64,000 nucleotides of DNA from Bacteroidia bacterium (GCA_023151315.1 JAKLJE010000017.1:1-64000); one strand, 5' to 3'. Counted from the first letter of the stretch, positions 1-9,681 are shown. Notes: a model not told the origin generated them from the letters alone. Translations and numbers: made by a program.

Positions 1-534
1 GCCTTTGATGTTGCCAACGTAATACGTGTCCTGCGAACCGAGATAACCCGGATGTTCGGTTTCGATTTCACCGTGAGCTTCCTGCTTTTCCTTCTTGCGT
101 TCAAGAGCCACCAACTGCGCTTCTGTAAGAATGATACCATCCTGAGCAACTTTGGCTTCAAGCGCGGCCAGACGTTTTGCAAAAGTTTCAAGGTCATGCC
201 GCAGCCACACGCAGCGAACGCCACAAGGCGAGACGAAGATTCCTTTCTTGCGCAACTCGTTGGCCGTTCGCACCTGCCCCAATGCAGGATTGTCCGTTGC
301 CATTTCTACAACAGCTTTCTCTACGCTCTCTTCAACTCTGTTCTTCGGAACTGGCTTCTTTCTGCTCACTTCACGCAGTGCACCTTCGCCACCAGTGTCA
401 TACAATTCCTTGAGTCTGTAAAAACTATCGCGGGAATAGCCCATTACTTTGCAGGCTTGCGATACATTTCCTAATTGTTCAGCCAGGTTCAATAGTCCCA
501 GCTTTGTTTTGATTAACTTAGTTTCAGCAGTCAT
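1..534 (-). CDS. IS481-family transposase, N-terminal part (cut by window edge)
   Basis: Reading the minus strand from an ATG at 534 gives 178 uninterrupted codons to the window edge. The protein begins MTAETKLIKTKLGLLNLAEQ and has a helix-turn-helix segment (LGNVSQACKVMGYSRDSFYR) followed by a second winged-helix-like region with the phrase NPALGQVRTANELRKKG, the layout of IS481/IS3-like transposase N-termini. The DDE catalytic core would lie to the left of the window. An inverted repeat just upstream (538-602) fits an insertion sequence end. The only other transposase in the window is unrelated. Identification is from motif layout; whether the element is intact cannot be told here. Confidence 0.85.
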   Translation of the reverse strand, partial: MTAETKLIKTKLGLLNLAEQLGNVSQACKVMGYSRDSFYRLKELYDTGGEGALREVSRKKPVPKNRVEESVEKAVVEMATDNPALGQVRTANELRKKGIFVSPCGVRCVWLRHDLETFAKRLAALEAKVAQDGIILTEAQLVALERKKEKQEAHGEIETEHPGYLGSQDTYYVGNIKG

Positions 535-537
535 GCT

Positions 538-602
538 ATCTGACAGTTTAAGGGTGATTACTTTTTTTGTTTGCACTTTAAAAGTAACCCTTACTGTCAG
601 AT
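538..602. repeat. Imperfect palindrome at the end of the IS481-like element
   Basis: ATCTGACAG at 538-546 is mirrored by CTGTCAGAT at 594-602, and the homology continues inwards (AAGGGTGATTACTTTT against AAAAGTAACCCTT). One arm is probably the terminal inverted repeat of the insertion sequence and the other a subterminal copy. The element edge therefore probably lies near 595-602. Confidence 0.6.
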
Positions 603-609
603 TAAGTCG

Positions 610-671
610 AAACTACTTCATTTGATACTAACTACTCCTACACCAACCTACTTCAATACTAACCTACTCTC
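610..671. repeat. Two degenerate ~27-bp direct repeats between the IS end and the macroglobulin gene
   Basis: AACTACTTCA..GATACTAACTACTC (611-637) and AACCTACTTCA.ATACTAACCTACTC (645-670) are near copies. No gene is seen in 603-687. The repeats sit between the presumed IS end and the stop codon of the next gene. Confidence 0.5.
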
Positions 672-687
672 GCACTAATCAACTCCC

Positions 688-3600
688 CTACTTCCCGACT
701 TTCACACGCATTCCTTCGCTGTGTGCGGCAAACTCCGGAGCGTACATACATTGAACAGTTGTAATGCCGTTCGAGAAATTTCCTTCGTGCGCAACGAAAA
801 GCGGATATTCGAACACATACGATCCCTTCTTCAGATAAGGGAAGAAGAAATTGGTAGAGGCATCACGTGTGCTCTCATAGTAACCGAGTCCGTCCTGCCA
901 TTTGTATTGAGAGAACACATTGATCGGTTCGAATCCGGATGCGCGCATATCTTTCATATGTACATATTCAAGATCACGATCGGTGCGCAGTTCAATGCGA
1001 ACTTTAATTTTATCCCCCGGTTTCAACACGGTCTGATCCGTTACCGGTTCGATTACCGGACCTGAAGCAGTGTAACGCGTCACGAACAATTTCTTCACCA
1101 CTTTCAATGACGTGTTCGCCGGTGTAACCTTGTCCATGTCTTCAAAATACTGCCAGTACATTGCGCCCCATGAAACACCGGGTCCCGCTTTCTTTACAGT
1201 AATCTTGCCCATCGATGCAGCAATATCTTTACCCGTCCACGCCATTTTGAAATATCCTGTTCCTGCTTCCTGTTGTACACCCGCCGCTTTCGGATCAATG
1301 GTTTGATTGCCCACAACAATTGTTACATCCGATTCAGTGGCGAGCCAATCGGTTCCCTGAATCAACAAGGCATAACAAGCTTCCACAGTTGCTTTCGTCG
1401 TTTTCCAATCGTTGGTCTGTTTGTTCTTCAACAACCACACGCGGATATCATCAACCGATTTTTGATCGTTGCTCACTTCGTGGAACGCTTCCACCATCAA
1501 TGCCTGCGATTCAATCGGAGCCTGATACCAATACCATCCGCCTGCAGCCATGTCTTTCCAATACATTCCCAACTCTTCATTCACGATTGCAGTTTCCTTC
1601 AGCGACTTCATTATATCTGTTGAGATTGCCGTTTCTTTATTTCTGAACATTTCAAGCGCAAGCATTCCCTGCATATAGCGCGATTTATTGGTCCAGTACT
1701 TTTTCACCTGTCCCTGATAATAATCGAATGCTTTTTTCGTGCGCTCTGTCATCGGAATGTCCATGAAGTAACTGCGCGCATACAGATAATGAATCTGCAG
1801 ATAACCGAGATGATCATCATCTTTATGTGCAGCGTCCCACTTCAGAATCCATTCGTAATCTTCCGCAATGCGTGCATCCATATAACGGACTCCGTCGCGT
1901 ACCATATCCCAGTTGCGTGCTTCTTTACGAACAGCGGTAATTCCAAGATGATCCAGTTTACCGAATCCGCAGATGATGTGTTGCGTGATGTAACGATCAT
2001 CCGGCATTCCTTCAAACCATGGCCAACCTCCATTGCTCACCTGCATCTGGCGAAGTTTTCTCATGGAGCGATCCGATTCGTTTGCCATCTTATTCATGTC
2101 GAACAAAAGTCCAACGCGACGTTTACGTTCGGTTTCATCTTTCGCATCCAGCACCCAAGGCGTTTCTTCCAGGACAGCTGATTTCAATTCCTGATTCTTT
2201 TCGAGATTGGAAAGGAATGCATCCGGTGTTTGGTTTTTCCATGAATCGAAAACGGCTTTCATCTTCGGTGATGAATTCGCGATATGCGAAGCAATGGCGT
2301 TGGAGTAATAACGAGTGAATGTTTGCTCGGCGCATTCGTAAGGATACTCCATCATATAAGGTAATGCCTGTACGGCAAACCACGCCGGATTGGAAGTAAA
2401 CTCCAGAGTAAGGCGATGATTCACTAAAGTATTGGATCCGTTTGATTGGTTGAGCAATTTTTCAAAACGGAACTCTTTCGTTTGTCCTCCGCGAATCGGC
2501 AATGGCAAAGTTTCCGTAACGAGAATACGGTTGCTCAGAACAGGTAAAGCGTTTTCTTCTCCATCGGAGAAATTACCTGCGCGTGCTATCACTTTATATT
2601 GAACGGCTCCGTATCCGAAAGGAATTTTAAGATTCCAAGCTAAAGGTGCACTTTGTCCTTTCGGAGCTGTGAACGTTCTGGTTGCACCTGCTTTATCTGC
2701 GAGCAACTCTTTCGTGATGTCTTTTTGAGTGAGCGCATCGAGAAGAATCAGATCTGCCGTTCCGTTCTGAACTGTATCGGAAAGGTTGGTGACTTTAGCA
2801 GTCATTACAATCTCATCTCCTTCACGAAGGAAACGCGGAGCGTGAGGCACGACCATCAGATCCTTCTGTGTTACCACTTCCTTCTGGATAAATCCATACT
2901 TGAGATCTTTTGTATGTGCCATCGCCATGAACTTCCATTTCGTCAGGCCTTCGTTCATTGTGAACTTGATGACAATTGCTCCTGAACTATCTGTCTCCAA
3001 ATGCGGGAAGAAGAAAACGGTTTCGTTAAGGTTGCTTCGCACTTTTACTGCACCGGACTGCGATTCTTTATCTTCACCTGAAGCTTCGTTTCTGTTGTCG
3101 CGTTCTTCGGCAACAGAATCTGCAAGCGTAGTAACCGTTGATGCTGCGTTGCCGTAAATCATACCCGGAGAAGATGCGGGTTTTTCGGCCTTATCCTTTT
3201 TCAGTGCTCCTCCTGTTGCAACTGATACTTCCTGCAAGGCTTCAGTGTTCTTTGACCGAACAACATCTCCATCGGAATCATCTGCCCAGCCATAAGTATA
3301 GCCGCGGTAATTGTAAGACATATAATAACCGAACCAATTGAGATGATCGTATGTTCTTTCTGTCCAGGTTGAATAGTCATTCCAACTTTCACTCCAGAGT
3401 TGCGCATCTGTAATACCCTGAACGTTGTTCATCCAATACGTATTACTGTAATAAGAACGATACAGATAGAAAGAGAAGTAGTTACTTCTGAACTCATCCA
3501 GAGAAGCGTCGTACATGGCAGCAAGCATTTCCGCCATTACTTTTTCGCCTTTCGGACCCTTGAGCTTGATCTTCCATTCTTCCTGTTGACCCGGAATCAA

Positions 3601-6600
3601 TTTATCGCGGAAGGTTTCGAATTCAAGTTCCAGATTTGTATTCTCGAACGGAACATAAATGCTTTGATCTGTTGTGTAGGATCGGTTGTTACTCACAAAA
3701 GAGAAGTGTACTGCAAAATTGCCACGATGCTTTTCTTCCACAGGAATTTCAAACATGCGCATCTCGTTGTTCATCTTCACCATCTGACGTGAAACGATCT
3801 TGTTCTTATGCTCAATCTCATAAACAAGATTCACATCTTTCAGGGAAGTTGATACGAGTATCTGTGCTTTCTCTCCCGGTTGACAATTTGTTTTCACCGC
3901 GCGGAATTCAAACGGAGATTTGGTGTACGGTGTTTTGTCTTTATTATCATACACTGTGAAGTAGCGCATGTCTTTGGCAGTGTTTCCGTACTTGTCTTTA
4001 GTGGATGCTTCGAGAATATAAAGTCCGGACTCCCATGATTTCATATCCGTGCGGAACTTGCCCGGCTTCGGTGTTTTGATGGAAGAATTGTAAACCTGTT
4101 TGCCTTTCTTCCATTGTGTACGATCATTTTCATTATTGTATGGATCATACGGGAACATTTTCTGCCAATCCTCTTTTGTATGAACAAATTGATCAGGACG
4201 CGCCCACATACGATCGCGGTACACAACATCCGGTTCCTGTACCTTATATATAGCAATGTTCACTTCGGACGGTTCCGGCTCTCCATTCAGATTGTTGACT
4301 GCAACATTTATTGAATCGGTGCTGTTCTTTTCAACCATATCATCCACCGGCACTGTGAGCTCAATAGTGTTGTATCCCACACTCACCATACTGTTTCCGC
4401 TGTGCGTTTCTCCTGTGATATCGGTTACATCAGTATAAACAGTGTACATGAAAACAGGATCGCTTGCGCGCGGAACGGAACGATCAGGAATTGCTTTGAA
4501 TGGAATTTCAAATCCTCCGGTATCGTTACTCATTACAACACCGTTGGCAATTTCCACAGACTGCGATGAAGGATAATAACCTCTCCAGCACCACCACCAC
4601 CATGGGAAACGTGCGCTGCGTACAACGCGGTATCGAACTTGCGCTCCGTCAACAGCAGCGCCGCTGAATGATTTGGCTTGTCCCTGAACTTTAACCGTAT
4701 CATTCAATCGATATGCGCCTTTCACGCGATGAACATTCACTTCAAAATGCGGGCGCTTGTATTCTTCAACAGAGAAATATGAAGAACCGGATTCATTCTG
4801 TATATGCATTTGTCCGGTCATTCCCGCTGAAGGAGCAGTGAAGCTTCCGCTGAAAGAACCGTATTCATTCGTAACAAGATCTGCAGATCCGACCTTCTGG
4901 TAATTTGCATCGTAGAATGTAACCGTAGTGGATTTACCCGTCATCAAATCATGATTGTCTCCGTCGGAGTTAACAATTATACCTTTATAGTATACGGTTT
5001 GTCCCGGACGGTAAATTGCACGATCTGTGAAGAAAAAGGTATGCGGCTCTTTGCGTTTCGGTTCGCGATACGATTTGTATTGATAACTGAAATCGGAATA
5101 CAACCGGTTCTTGTTCGCCGCGAATTCAAGAATGAAAGTTCTGTAGTTCGCAGGCGCCGCAATTAAAAGCTTCCCGTTCTTATCGCTTACGAATGAAGCT
5201 GTCTTCTTCATTTCATATTCACGGGAAGAATAACTGTATCTTTCTTCCCACATGGAAATATTCACATCGGGAATTGAAACTCCTGTTTTTCGGTTGTAGA
5301 CAAATACTTCGTACGATCCGTCTTCCATTCTGCGTTGCAGATAAGAAATATTGGACGACCAGATTTCTGCAATGGCTAAACCATTCTCCGACATTGGGAA
5401 ACTGTCAACTGCAGAAGCAATGATTGCATAATGTCCGGAAGGCAACGCAGGCACTTTTATTTCTGTACTGTGATTCTGAAAATCTTTGTTTTCAGGAAGT
5501 GCATATTCCCATGTAGCAACGATCGGCTTTTTCAGATACGCTTTTACCTGGTCTGACCATGAACGGTAATCGTAGCGATTTTCGATTTCTTCGGACAACT
5601 TCACTGCACGGAAATAAACTTTATTCATGTTTTTCCAAGTGAAAAGCGCGCGAGAACTCTCGTTAGGAATCACAACGTCTTCAGCGGTCAGGCTCATGCT
5701 TTTTGCCTTGATAGAATTCGAAAGTGCCGTGCATTTATCTTCTCCCAATGTATTCGGGAACTTCTGCATCACCGCATCACAAATTTCAATAGCGCGGATA
5801 TTTTCATTGCGGTATTCTTCTCCCTGTAGAGGATTGTATTTACCGGCCAGTTGATTGTGATAAAGCGCAACTTCATACATCACTTCTCCGCTGTAAGGAT
5901 TGCTTCCGTAGTTTGCAGCAAGTTGGCGCAGCGCGTCTTCGTACAAAGAATCTTTTTCCGGTAATACGGAATACTGGCGAACAAATTTCAGTCGCTCCAG
6001 ATCGGCGAGTATAAATGCATCTGCTCTCGTGTCGGTCAGATGAAAACGCACCAGCTCCTGCAAATGCAGAAGTCCGTAGTATTTCATTGACATTGTATCC
6101 GTTGTTTGAATTTTCACATCAACGAATTGTTTCGCCGGTAAAAAATAGCGGGGATCGTCAATCACAAATGCATCGGCGGGACGTGTAATTCCCGGTTCAC
6201 TTGAAGCGTAAAACTGAATGGCAGGAAAAGCCAGAAAATCGTACAAAGTCGGTCGCAACTCATGCGGCGCGAGTCCTGATTCCGTTACTGCGAAAAAAAC
6301 TTTAGAATCTGTTTTCTGCAGACTGTCTTTCATAGATAAAGAAGCCTGATAATTTTTAATCGCGGCATTTACCAGTTGCTGTACTCCCCAAGTATCAACC
6401 GAGTCGTTTTCAAACTTCACCGTTGTGGAGCGGCTCAGAATCGTCCATCGGTTGTTCTGATAATATTGCCAGTAAATGTTCGCGAGCATATGCTGCAACA
6501 CCGGTTTCAACGGGTACTTTGCCGTTTTGATTTCAGCCTGAAGTGTGTAGATCGAACGTTCCGCGCTGTATTCCATAAAGCGGTCTTCGAATTTCATGCG

Positions 6601-6879
6601 GTGCATGATAGACTTCACAACCTGAGCACTGTTGTTTTCTTTCTTCGCTTTTGCGTAAATCTGGTTGGTCAGATCCAAGGCAGATTTGTAAAGTCCTTTG
6701 CTTTCGAGAGAATCCACACGCTCCCACTCTTTGTCGTATGAATTGCCCTGAACCAGGTAAACGGCCGGTTCTGCTGATGCTTCATTGGAATTGCGAATTG
6801 CGAAATAAACAACAGCCGTTACCGCCAGCGTTGTAATTAACAGTAAACGAGCTATTCTGCTCTGTTTTCGACTACTCAT
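688..6879 (-). CDS. Alpha-2-macroglobulin family protein (MG2 and thioester domains)
   Basis: About 2063 residues. I start at the ATG at 6879, which opens a signal/anchor segment (RLLLITTLAVTAVVYFAI); the upstream ATG at 6924 would add 15 charged residues before it. Residues 60-500 are a helical N-terminal region. An MG2-like stretch (AIYRPGQTVYYKGIIV) lies near 620, the A2M domain (GLTKWKFMAMAHT) near 1310, and the thioester motif CAEQ at about 1516-1519, so the bait-and-trap chemistry seems intact. A Lys/Pro/Ser-rich spacer lies near 1235 and a tryptophan cluster near 763. Bacterial homologues are periplasmic or lipid-anchored protease inhibitors; no penicillin-binding protein 1C gene, a frequent partner in proteobacteria, is adjacent. 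The family call is firm; the target protease is unknown. Confidence 0.93.
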   Translation of the reverse strand: MSSRKQSRIARLLLITTLAVTAVVYFAIRNSNEASAEPAVYLVQGNSYDKEWERVDSLESKGLYKSALDLTNQIYAKAKKENNSAQVVKSIMHRMKFEDRFMEYSAERSIYTLQAEIKTAKYPLKPVLQHMLANIYWQYYQNNRWTILSRSTTVKFENDSVDTWGVQQLVNAAIKNYQASLSMKDSLQKTDSKVFFAVTESGLAPHELRPTLYDFLAFPAIQFYASSEPGITRPADAFVIDDPRYFLPAKQFVDVKIQTTDTMSMKYYGLLHLQELVRFHLTDTRADAFILADLERLKFVRQYSVLPEKDSLYEDALRQLAANYGSNPYSGEVMYEVALYHNQLAGKYNPLQGEEYRNENIRAIEICDAVMQKFPNTLGEDKCTALSNSIKAKSMSLTAEDVVIPNESSRALFTWKNMNKVYFRAVKLSEEIENRYDYRSWSDQVKAYLKKPIVATWEYALPENKDFQNHSTEIKVPALPSGHYAIIASAVDSFPMSENGLAIAEIWSSNISYLQRRMEDGSYEVFVYNRKTGVSIPDVNISMWEERYSYSSREYEMKKTASFVSDKNGKLLIAAPANYRTFILEFAANKNRLYSDFSYQYKSYREPKRKEPHTFFFTDRAIYRPGQTVYYKGIIVNSDGDNHDLMTGKSTTVTFYDANYQKVGSADLVTNEYGSFSGSFTAPSAGMTGQMHIQNESGSSYFSVEEYKRPHFEVNVHRVKGAYRLNDTVKVQGQAKSFSGAAVDGAQVRYRVVRSARFPWWWWCWRGYYPSSQSVEIANGVVMSNDTGGFEIPFKAIPDRSVPRASDPVFMYTVYTDVTDITGETHSGNSMVSVGYNTIELTVPVDDMVEKNSTDSINVAVNNLNGEPEPSEVNIAIYKVQEPDVVYRDRMWARPDQFVHTKEDWQKMFPYDPYNNENDRTQWKKGKQVYNSSIKTPKPGKFRTDMKSWESGLYILEASTKDKYGNTAKDMRYFTVYDNKDKTPYTKSPFEFRAVKTNCQPGEKAQILVSTSLKDVNLVYEIEHKNKIVSRQMVKMNNEMRMFEIPVEEKHRGNFAVHFSFVSNNRSYTTDQSIYVPFENTNLELEFETFRDKLIPGQQEEWKIKLKGPKGEKVMAEMLAAMYDASLDEFRSNYFSFYLYRSYYSNTYWMNNVQGITDAQLWSESWNDYSTWTERTYDHLNWFGYYMSYNYRGYTYGWADDSDGDVVRSKNTEALQEVSVATGGALKKDKAEKPASSPGMIYGNAASTVTTLADSVAEERDNRNEASGEDKESQSGAVKVRSNLNETVFFFPHLETDSSGAIVIKFTMNEGLTKWKFMAMAHTKDLKYGFIQKEVVTQKDLMVVPHAPRFLREGDEIVMTAKVTNLSDTVQNGTADLILLDALTQKDITKELLADKAGATRTFTAPKGQSAPLAWNLKIPFGYGAVQYKVIARAGNFSDGEENALPVLSNRILVTETLPLPIRGGQTKEFRFEKLLNQSNGSNTLVNHRLTLEFTSNPAWFAVQALPYMMEYPYECAEQTFTRYYSNAIASHIANSSPKMKAVFDSWKNQTPDAFLSNLEKNQELKSAVLEETPWVLDAKDETERKRRVGLLFDMNKMANESDRSMRKLRQMQVSNGGWPWFEGMPDDRYITQHIICGFGKLDHLGITAVRKEARNWDMVRDGVRYMDARIAEDYEWILKWDAAHKDDDHLGYLQIHYLYARSYFMDIPMTERTKKAFDYYQGQVKKYWTNKSRYMQGMLALEMFRNKETAISTDIMKSLKETAIVNEELGMYWKDMAAGGWYWYQAPIESQALMVEAFHEVSNDQKSVDDIRVWLLKNKQTNDWKTTKATVEACYALLIQGTDWLATESDVTIVVGNQTIDPKAAGVQQEAGTGYFKMAWTGKDIAASMGKITVKKAGPGVSWGAMYWQYFEDMDKVTPANTSLKVVKKLFVTRYTASGPVIEPVTDQTVLKPGDKIKVRIELRTDRDLEYVHMKDMRASGFEPINVFSQYKWQDGLGYYESTRDASTNFFFPYLKKGSYVFEYPLFVAHEGNFSNGITTVQCMYAPEFAAHSEGMRVKVGK

Positions 6880-6961
6880 AATCTGTGGGTTTTCCTTACG
6901 ATGCAAGGTATAGTGAAATTCCATAAGAGAAAGCGAGGAAAATCAGCTTTCTTAGTTCGTT

Positions 6962-8023
6962 TTATATCCGGTGACGTTTCGCAAACCGGCGGATGTTAAG
7001 CTCAGTCGGAATTTCCGCTCCTTCGATCAGATGATCAGCCAGCATTTTCGCCAGCATTGGAGCATAAAGAACGCCTTTACTTCCGGTTCCGTTCAGATAA
7101 GCGACCCTGTCGTTCATGGTGTTGACACCAATGAGCGGTTTGCGATCTTTTCCGGCCGGTCGCACTCCGGCAAATTGGCTTTCAACACGAAAAGGCAGCG
7201 CAAGCATAGATTGCAGTTTTGTAACCAGCTCTTCTCTTCCCTCGTGAGAAATATTTTCGTCATTCTTCCCCGGATTGAACGTTGCGCCGCACACATACAA
7301 GTCGTTGCCGAGCGGAGCAAGATAAACAGGACCATTGATCACTTCCGTTGCGTTAAGTCCCGGAATGCTGACGTGAACCACTTCTCCTTTGGTCGGCGTT
7401 ACAGGTATTTCGTGATGTATTGCATTCGTAGCACCTAAATGGCCTTCACAGAAAATCACGCGTTCCGCATAAATCCGATCTGCATAGTTTACGCCATCAT
7501 GTGTGAATTCGCACAGCGAAGATTCAAGCCATTCATCGCGGAAAAGATTCTGTTGCTGCAAAAAGTTTCTCACAGCATACATGTACATTCCTGTGTCGAG
7601 AACGCCTCCGCCTTTGACCATTCCAGTTCCGAACGGAGCTTTGATTTTTGCACTCAGCGCTTCTGAAGCCGTTTGTGAAGATGCAAAGTCCGCTTGCTGA
7701 TTTCCGACAAATTCGCTCCATTGATCTCGCTCCTCTTCACCAGAAAAAACTCTGATGATCTCGGATTTCCGGTGGAACTTCATGTGTGTGGTTTGTTCGG
7801 CCGCAGTATAAAACGACTTCGCAAGAGGCACAGCAATCGCCGCATGATTCACATATTTCACCTTCCGGAAATTGATCGGATTGTAAACTCCTGCAGCAAC
7901 ATCAGACGAATACGATTTACCGGATTGACTCATCACCACTACGCTCTTCCCGCGTGAAAGCAGCTCAAGCGCCATTGCACTGCCGGCGATTCCCTGGCCG
8001 ATGATGAGGTAGTTGGTTTGCAC
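6962..8023 (-). CDS. FAD-dependent oxidoreductase of the DAO (D-amino acid / glycine oxidase) family
   Basis: 353 residues from a GTG start at 8023. The N-terminus YLIIGQGIAGSAMALELLSR is a Rossmann GxGxxG FAD-binding motif, and the C-terminal FAGVRPAGKDRKPLIG followed by YLNGTGSKGVL is the second flavin-binding region typical of the DAO superfamily. The central part resembles the substrate domain of glycine oxidase/ThiO and MnmC-like enzymes. The substrate, presumably an amine or amino acid, cannot be read from sequence. It lies 82 bp downstream of the macroglobulin gene start on the same strand, so the two may be co-transcribed with this gene first. Confidence 0.85.
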   Translation of the reverse strand: MQTNYLIIGQGIAGSAMALELLSRGKSVVVMSQSGKSYSSDVAAGVYNPINFRKVKYVNHAAIAVPLAKSFYTAAEQTTHMKFHRKSEIIRVFSGEEERDQWSEFVGNQQADFASSQTASEALSAKIKAPFGTGMVKGGGVLDTGMYMYAVRNFLQQQNLFRDEWLESSLCEFTHDGVNYADRIYAERVIFCEGHLGATNAIHHEIPVTPTKGEVVHVSIPGLNATEVINGPVYLAPLGNDLYVCGATFNPGKNDENISHEGREELVTKLQSMLALPFRVESQFAGVRPAGKDRKPLIGVNTMNDRVAYLNGTGSKGVLYAPMLAKMLADHLIEGAEIPTELNIRRFAKRHRI

Positions 8024-8040
8024 GCTGTAAAGTGAAGAGG

Positions 8041-8106
8041 TTATTGGTACAAAAGTATAAGGGTATAAAAGTAATAGGGTATAAAGGTCTGTGGGTACAA
8101 AGGTAC
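8041..8106. repeat. Four short degenerate repeats (GGTAYAAARGTA) left of the four-helix-bundle gene
   Basis: GGTACAAAAGTA, GGTATAAAAGTA, GGTATAAAGGTC and GGTACAAAGGTA follow one another at about 16-bp steps in 8045-8105. Related sequence appears in the opposite orientation on the other side of the gene at 8203-8574. The rest of 8107-8202 is AT-rich with nothing recognised. Confidence 0.7.
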
Positions 8107-8202
8107 GTTCGACTTACCACAAATGACGGGCTAATTTTTTTAGTTTTTTCGGTATGACTTGTACTGCGATTCTAATTTCGAGCTCAATTTAATTTTAATC
8201 AG

Positions 8203-8574
8203 ATGACTACATACCTTGAATTTTACGATTTAGAAGTTTGGAAAGAAGCGCGCAAATTAAGGAAGTCGGTTTCCGGTATTGCCCGGAAGTTTCCGAAAGA
8301 TGAAACCTATAGACTCGCCGATCAAATTCTTCGTTCATCGCGGTCGGTAACAGCAAATATTGCCGAATCACATGGGCGTTACCATATGAAGGAGCTTGTT
8401 CAGTTTCAACGCCACTCCAAAGGTTCATTAAAAGAAACCCTTGATCATTTGTTCTGTGCTTTTGATGAAGGGTACATCAATGAAGCGGAATTTAATCAAG
8501 CCAAAGAGCAATATGAGCATGTTTTGAAACTTCTTAACGGTTACATCGGCTATCTGCAGAAACGGGCCGCGTAG
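8203..8574 (+). CDS. Four-helix bundle protein (S23 / IVP family)
   Basis: 123 residues. The pattern YDLEVWKEARKLRKSV, FPKDETYRLADQILRSSRSV, ANIAESHGR and a C-terminal helix ending NGYIGYLQKR is the TIGR02436-type four-helix bundle family, first noticed as ORFs inside 23S rRNA intervening sequences and related in fold to the Avd accessory protein of diversity-generating retroelements. Here it is a stand-alone gene with no rRNA or reverse transcriptase nearby. Short repeats in inverted orientation flank it. Function of orphan copies is unknown. Confidence 0.9.
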   Translation: MTTYLEFYDLEVWKEARKLRKSVSGIARKFPKDETYRLADQILRSSRSVTANIAESHGRYHMKELVQFQRHSKGSLKETLDHLFCAFDEGYINEAEFNQAKEQYEHVLKLLNGYIGYLQKRAA

Positions 8575-8597
8575 TCGATATTATACTCTTACTCTTT

Positions 8598-8646
8598 GAT
8601 GCTTTTATACCAGAGACTCTAATACTTTTATACTAGAGACTCTGCA
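8598..8646. repeat. Tandem 24-bp repeats right of the four-helix-bundle gene
   Basis: CTTTTATACCAGAGACTCTAATA (about 8601-8623) and CTTTTATACTAGAGACTCTGCAA (about 8625-8647) are near-identical direct copies. CTTTTATAC is the reverse complement of the GTATAAAAG core of the left-hand repeats, so the gene is bracketed by inverted repeat families. Confidence 0.7.
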
Positions 8647-8688
8647 ACTTTTTACTAATTTTACCAAAACAAACCAACCCTTTTTCCC

Positions 8689-9618
8689 ATGCCCATCTTC
8701 TACATCATTCTCGGCGTTTTCGGTTTCCTCGTGTTGCTGCTCTCCTTCGTAACCATTCAGCAAGGAACAGTAGGAATCACAACCATTTTCGGAAAGTACA
8801 GCCGTACGCTTTATCCCGGATTGAATTTCAAGATTCCGTTTATCGAGCGCGTATTCAAAAGAATTTCTGTGCAGAACCGTTCTGTGGAACTCGGCTTTCA
8901 GGCTGTAACCATTGACCAGGCGAATGTGAACTTCACCGCAATGTTGCTTTATTCTGTGTTGAACAGTGATGAAGTAAACGTTAAGAACGTAGCATTTAAA
9001 TTCGTTAACGATCAGAACTTCATGGCGGCACTCATTCGCTCCGTAGAAGGATCTGTGCGTGCATTTGTTGCTACTAAAAAACAATCAGAAATTCTTTCAC
9101 TTCGCCACGAAACAGTTGCAATGGTAAAAGATCAGCTCGATCAGACTTTGGAATCGTGGGGATATCACCTCATCGACTTGCAGTTGAATGACATTACGTT
9201 TGATGAAGAAGTAATGCGTTCCATGGCTAAAGTTGTTGCGTCCAGCAACCTGAAGGCCGCAGCTGAAAACGAAGGTCAGGCACTCCTTATTACCAAAACC
9301 AAGGCCGCAGAAGCGGAAGGAAATGCAATTAAGATTGCTGCTCAGGCTGAAAAAGAAGCTGCACAACTTCGCGGTCAGGGTGTTGCTTTGTTCCGTGAAG
9401 AAGTCGCAAAAGGTATGAGTCATGCAGCGAAAATGATGCAGGATTCCAACCTTGATGCATCACTCATTCTCTTCTCTATGTGGACAGAAGCCGTTAAGAA
9501 CTTCGCTGAGCACGGAGAAGGCAACGTGATCTTCCTCGATGGATCAACAGAAGGTATGCAGAAAACCATGCGTGAAATGATGGCCATTTCAAACATGGAT
9601 GTGAAGAACAAAAAGTAA
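8689..9618 (+). CDS. SPFH / Band 7 domain membrane protein
   Basis: 309 residues. An N-terminal membrane anchor (residues 2-24, FYIILGVFGFLVLLLSFVTI) is followed by the SPFH domain (GTVGITTIFGKYSRTLYPGL, then RISVQNRSVEL) and an Ala/Glu-rich helical region (about 190-240, AAAENEGQALLITKTKAAEA) as in stomatin/prohibitin/HflK-like proteins. Such proteins form membrane-associated cages or scaffolds. No NfeD or protease partner is adjacent. A strong hairpin terminator follows at 9651-9681, so the gene is probably monocistronic. Confidence 0.92.
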   Translation: MPIFYIILGVFGFLVLLLSFVTIQQGTVGITTIFGKYSRTLYPGLNFKIPFIERVFKRISVQNRSVELGFQAVTIDQANVNFTAMLLYSVLNSDEVNVKNVAFKFVNDQNFMAALIRSVEGSVRAFVATKKQSEILSLRHETVAMVKDQLDQTLESWGYHLIDLQLNDITFDEEVMRSMAKVVASSNLKAAAENEGQALLITKTKAAEAEGNAIKIAAQAEKEAAQLRGQGVALFREEVAKGMSHAAKMMQDSNLDASLILFSMWTEAVKNFAEHGEGNVIFLDGSTEGMQKTMREMMAISNMDVKNKK

Positions 9619-9650
9619 TTCCGTTCGGGTCTTCCCGAAGAACATATCGA

Positions 9651-9681
9651 AGCGACAGGGCATTTTGTTCTGTCGCTTTTG
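9651..9681 (+). terminator. Rho-independent terminator after the SPFH gene
   Basis: AGCGACAG (9651-9658) pairs with CTGTCGCT (9670-9677) and is followed by TTTGTTATTTTT. The stem is perfect and 33 bp past the stop codon. Confidence 0.85.

Noticed and set aside
52-474. Plus-strand genes over the left-edge transposase
   Set aside because: These frames are antisense to a well-motivated IS481 transposase reading on the minus strand and show no recognisable protein.
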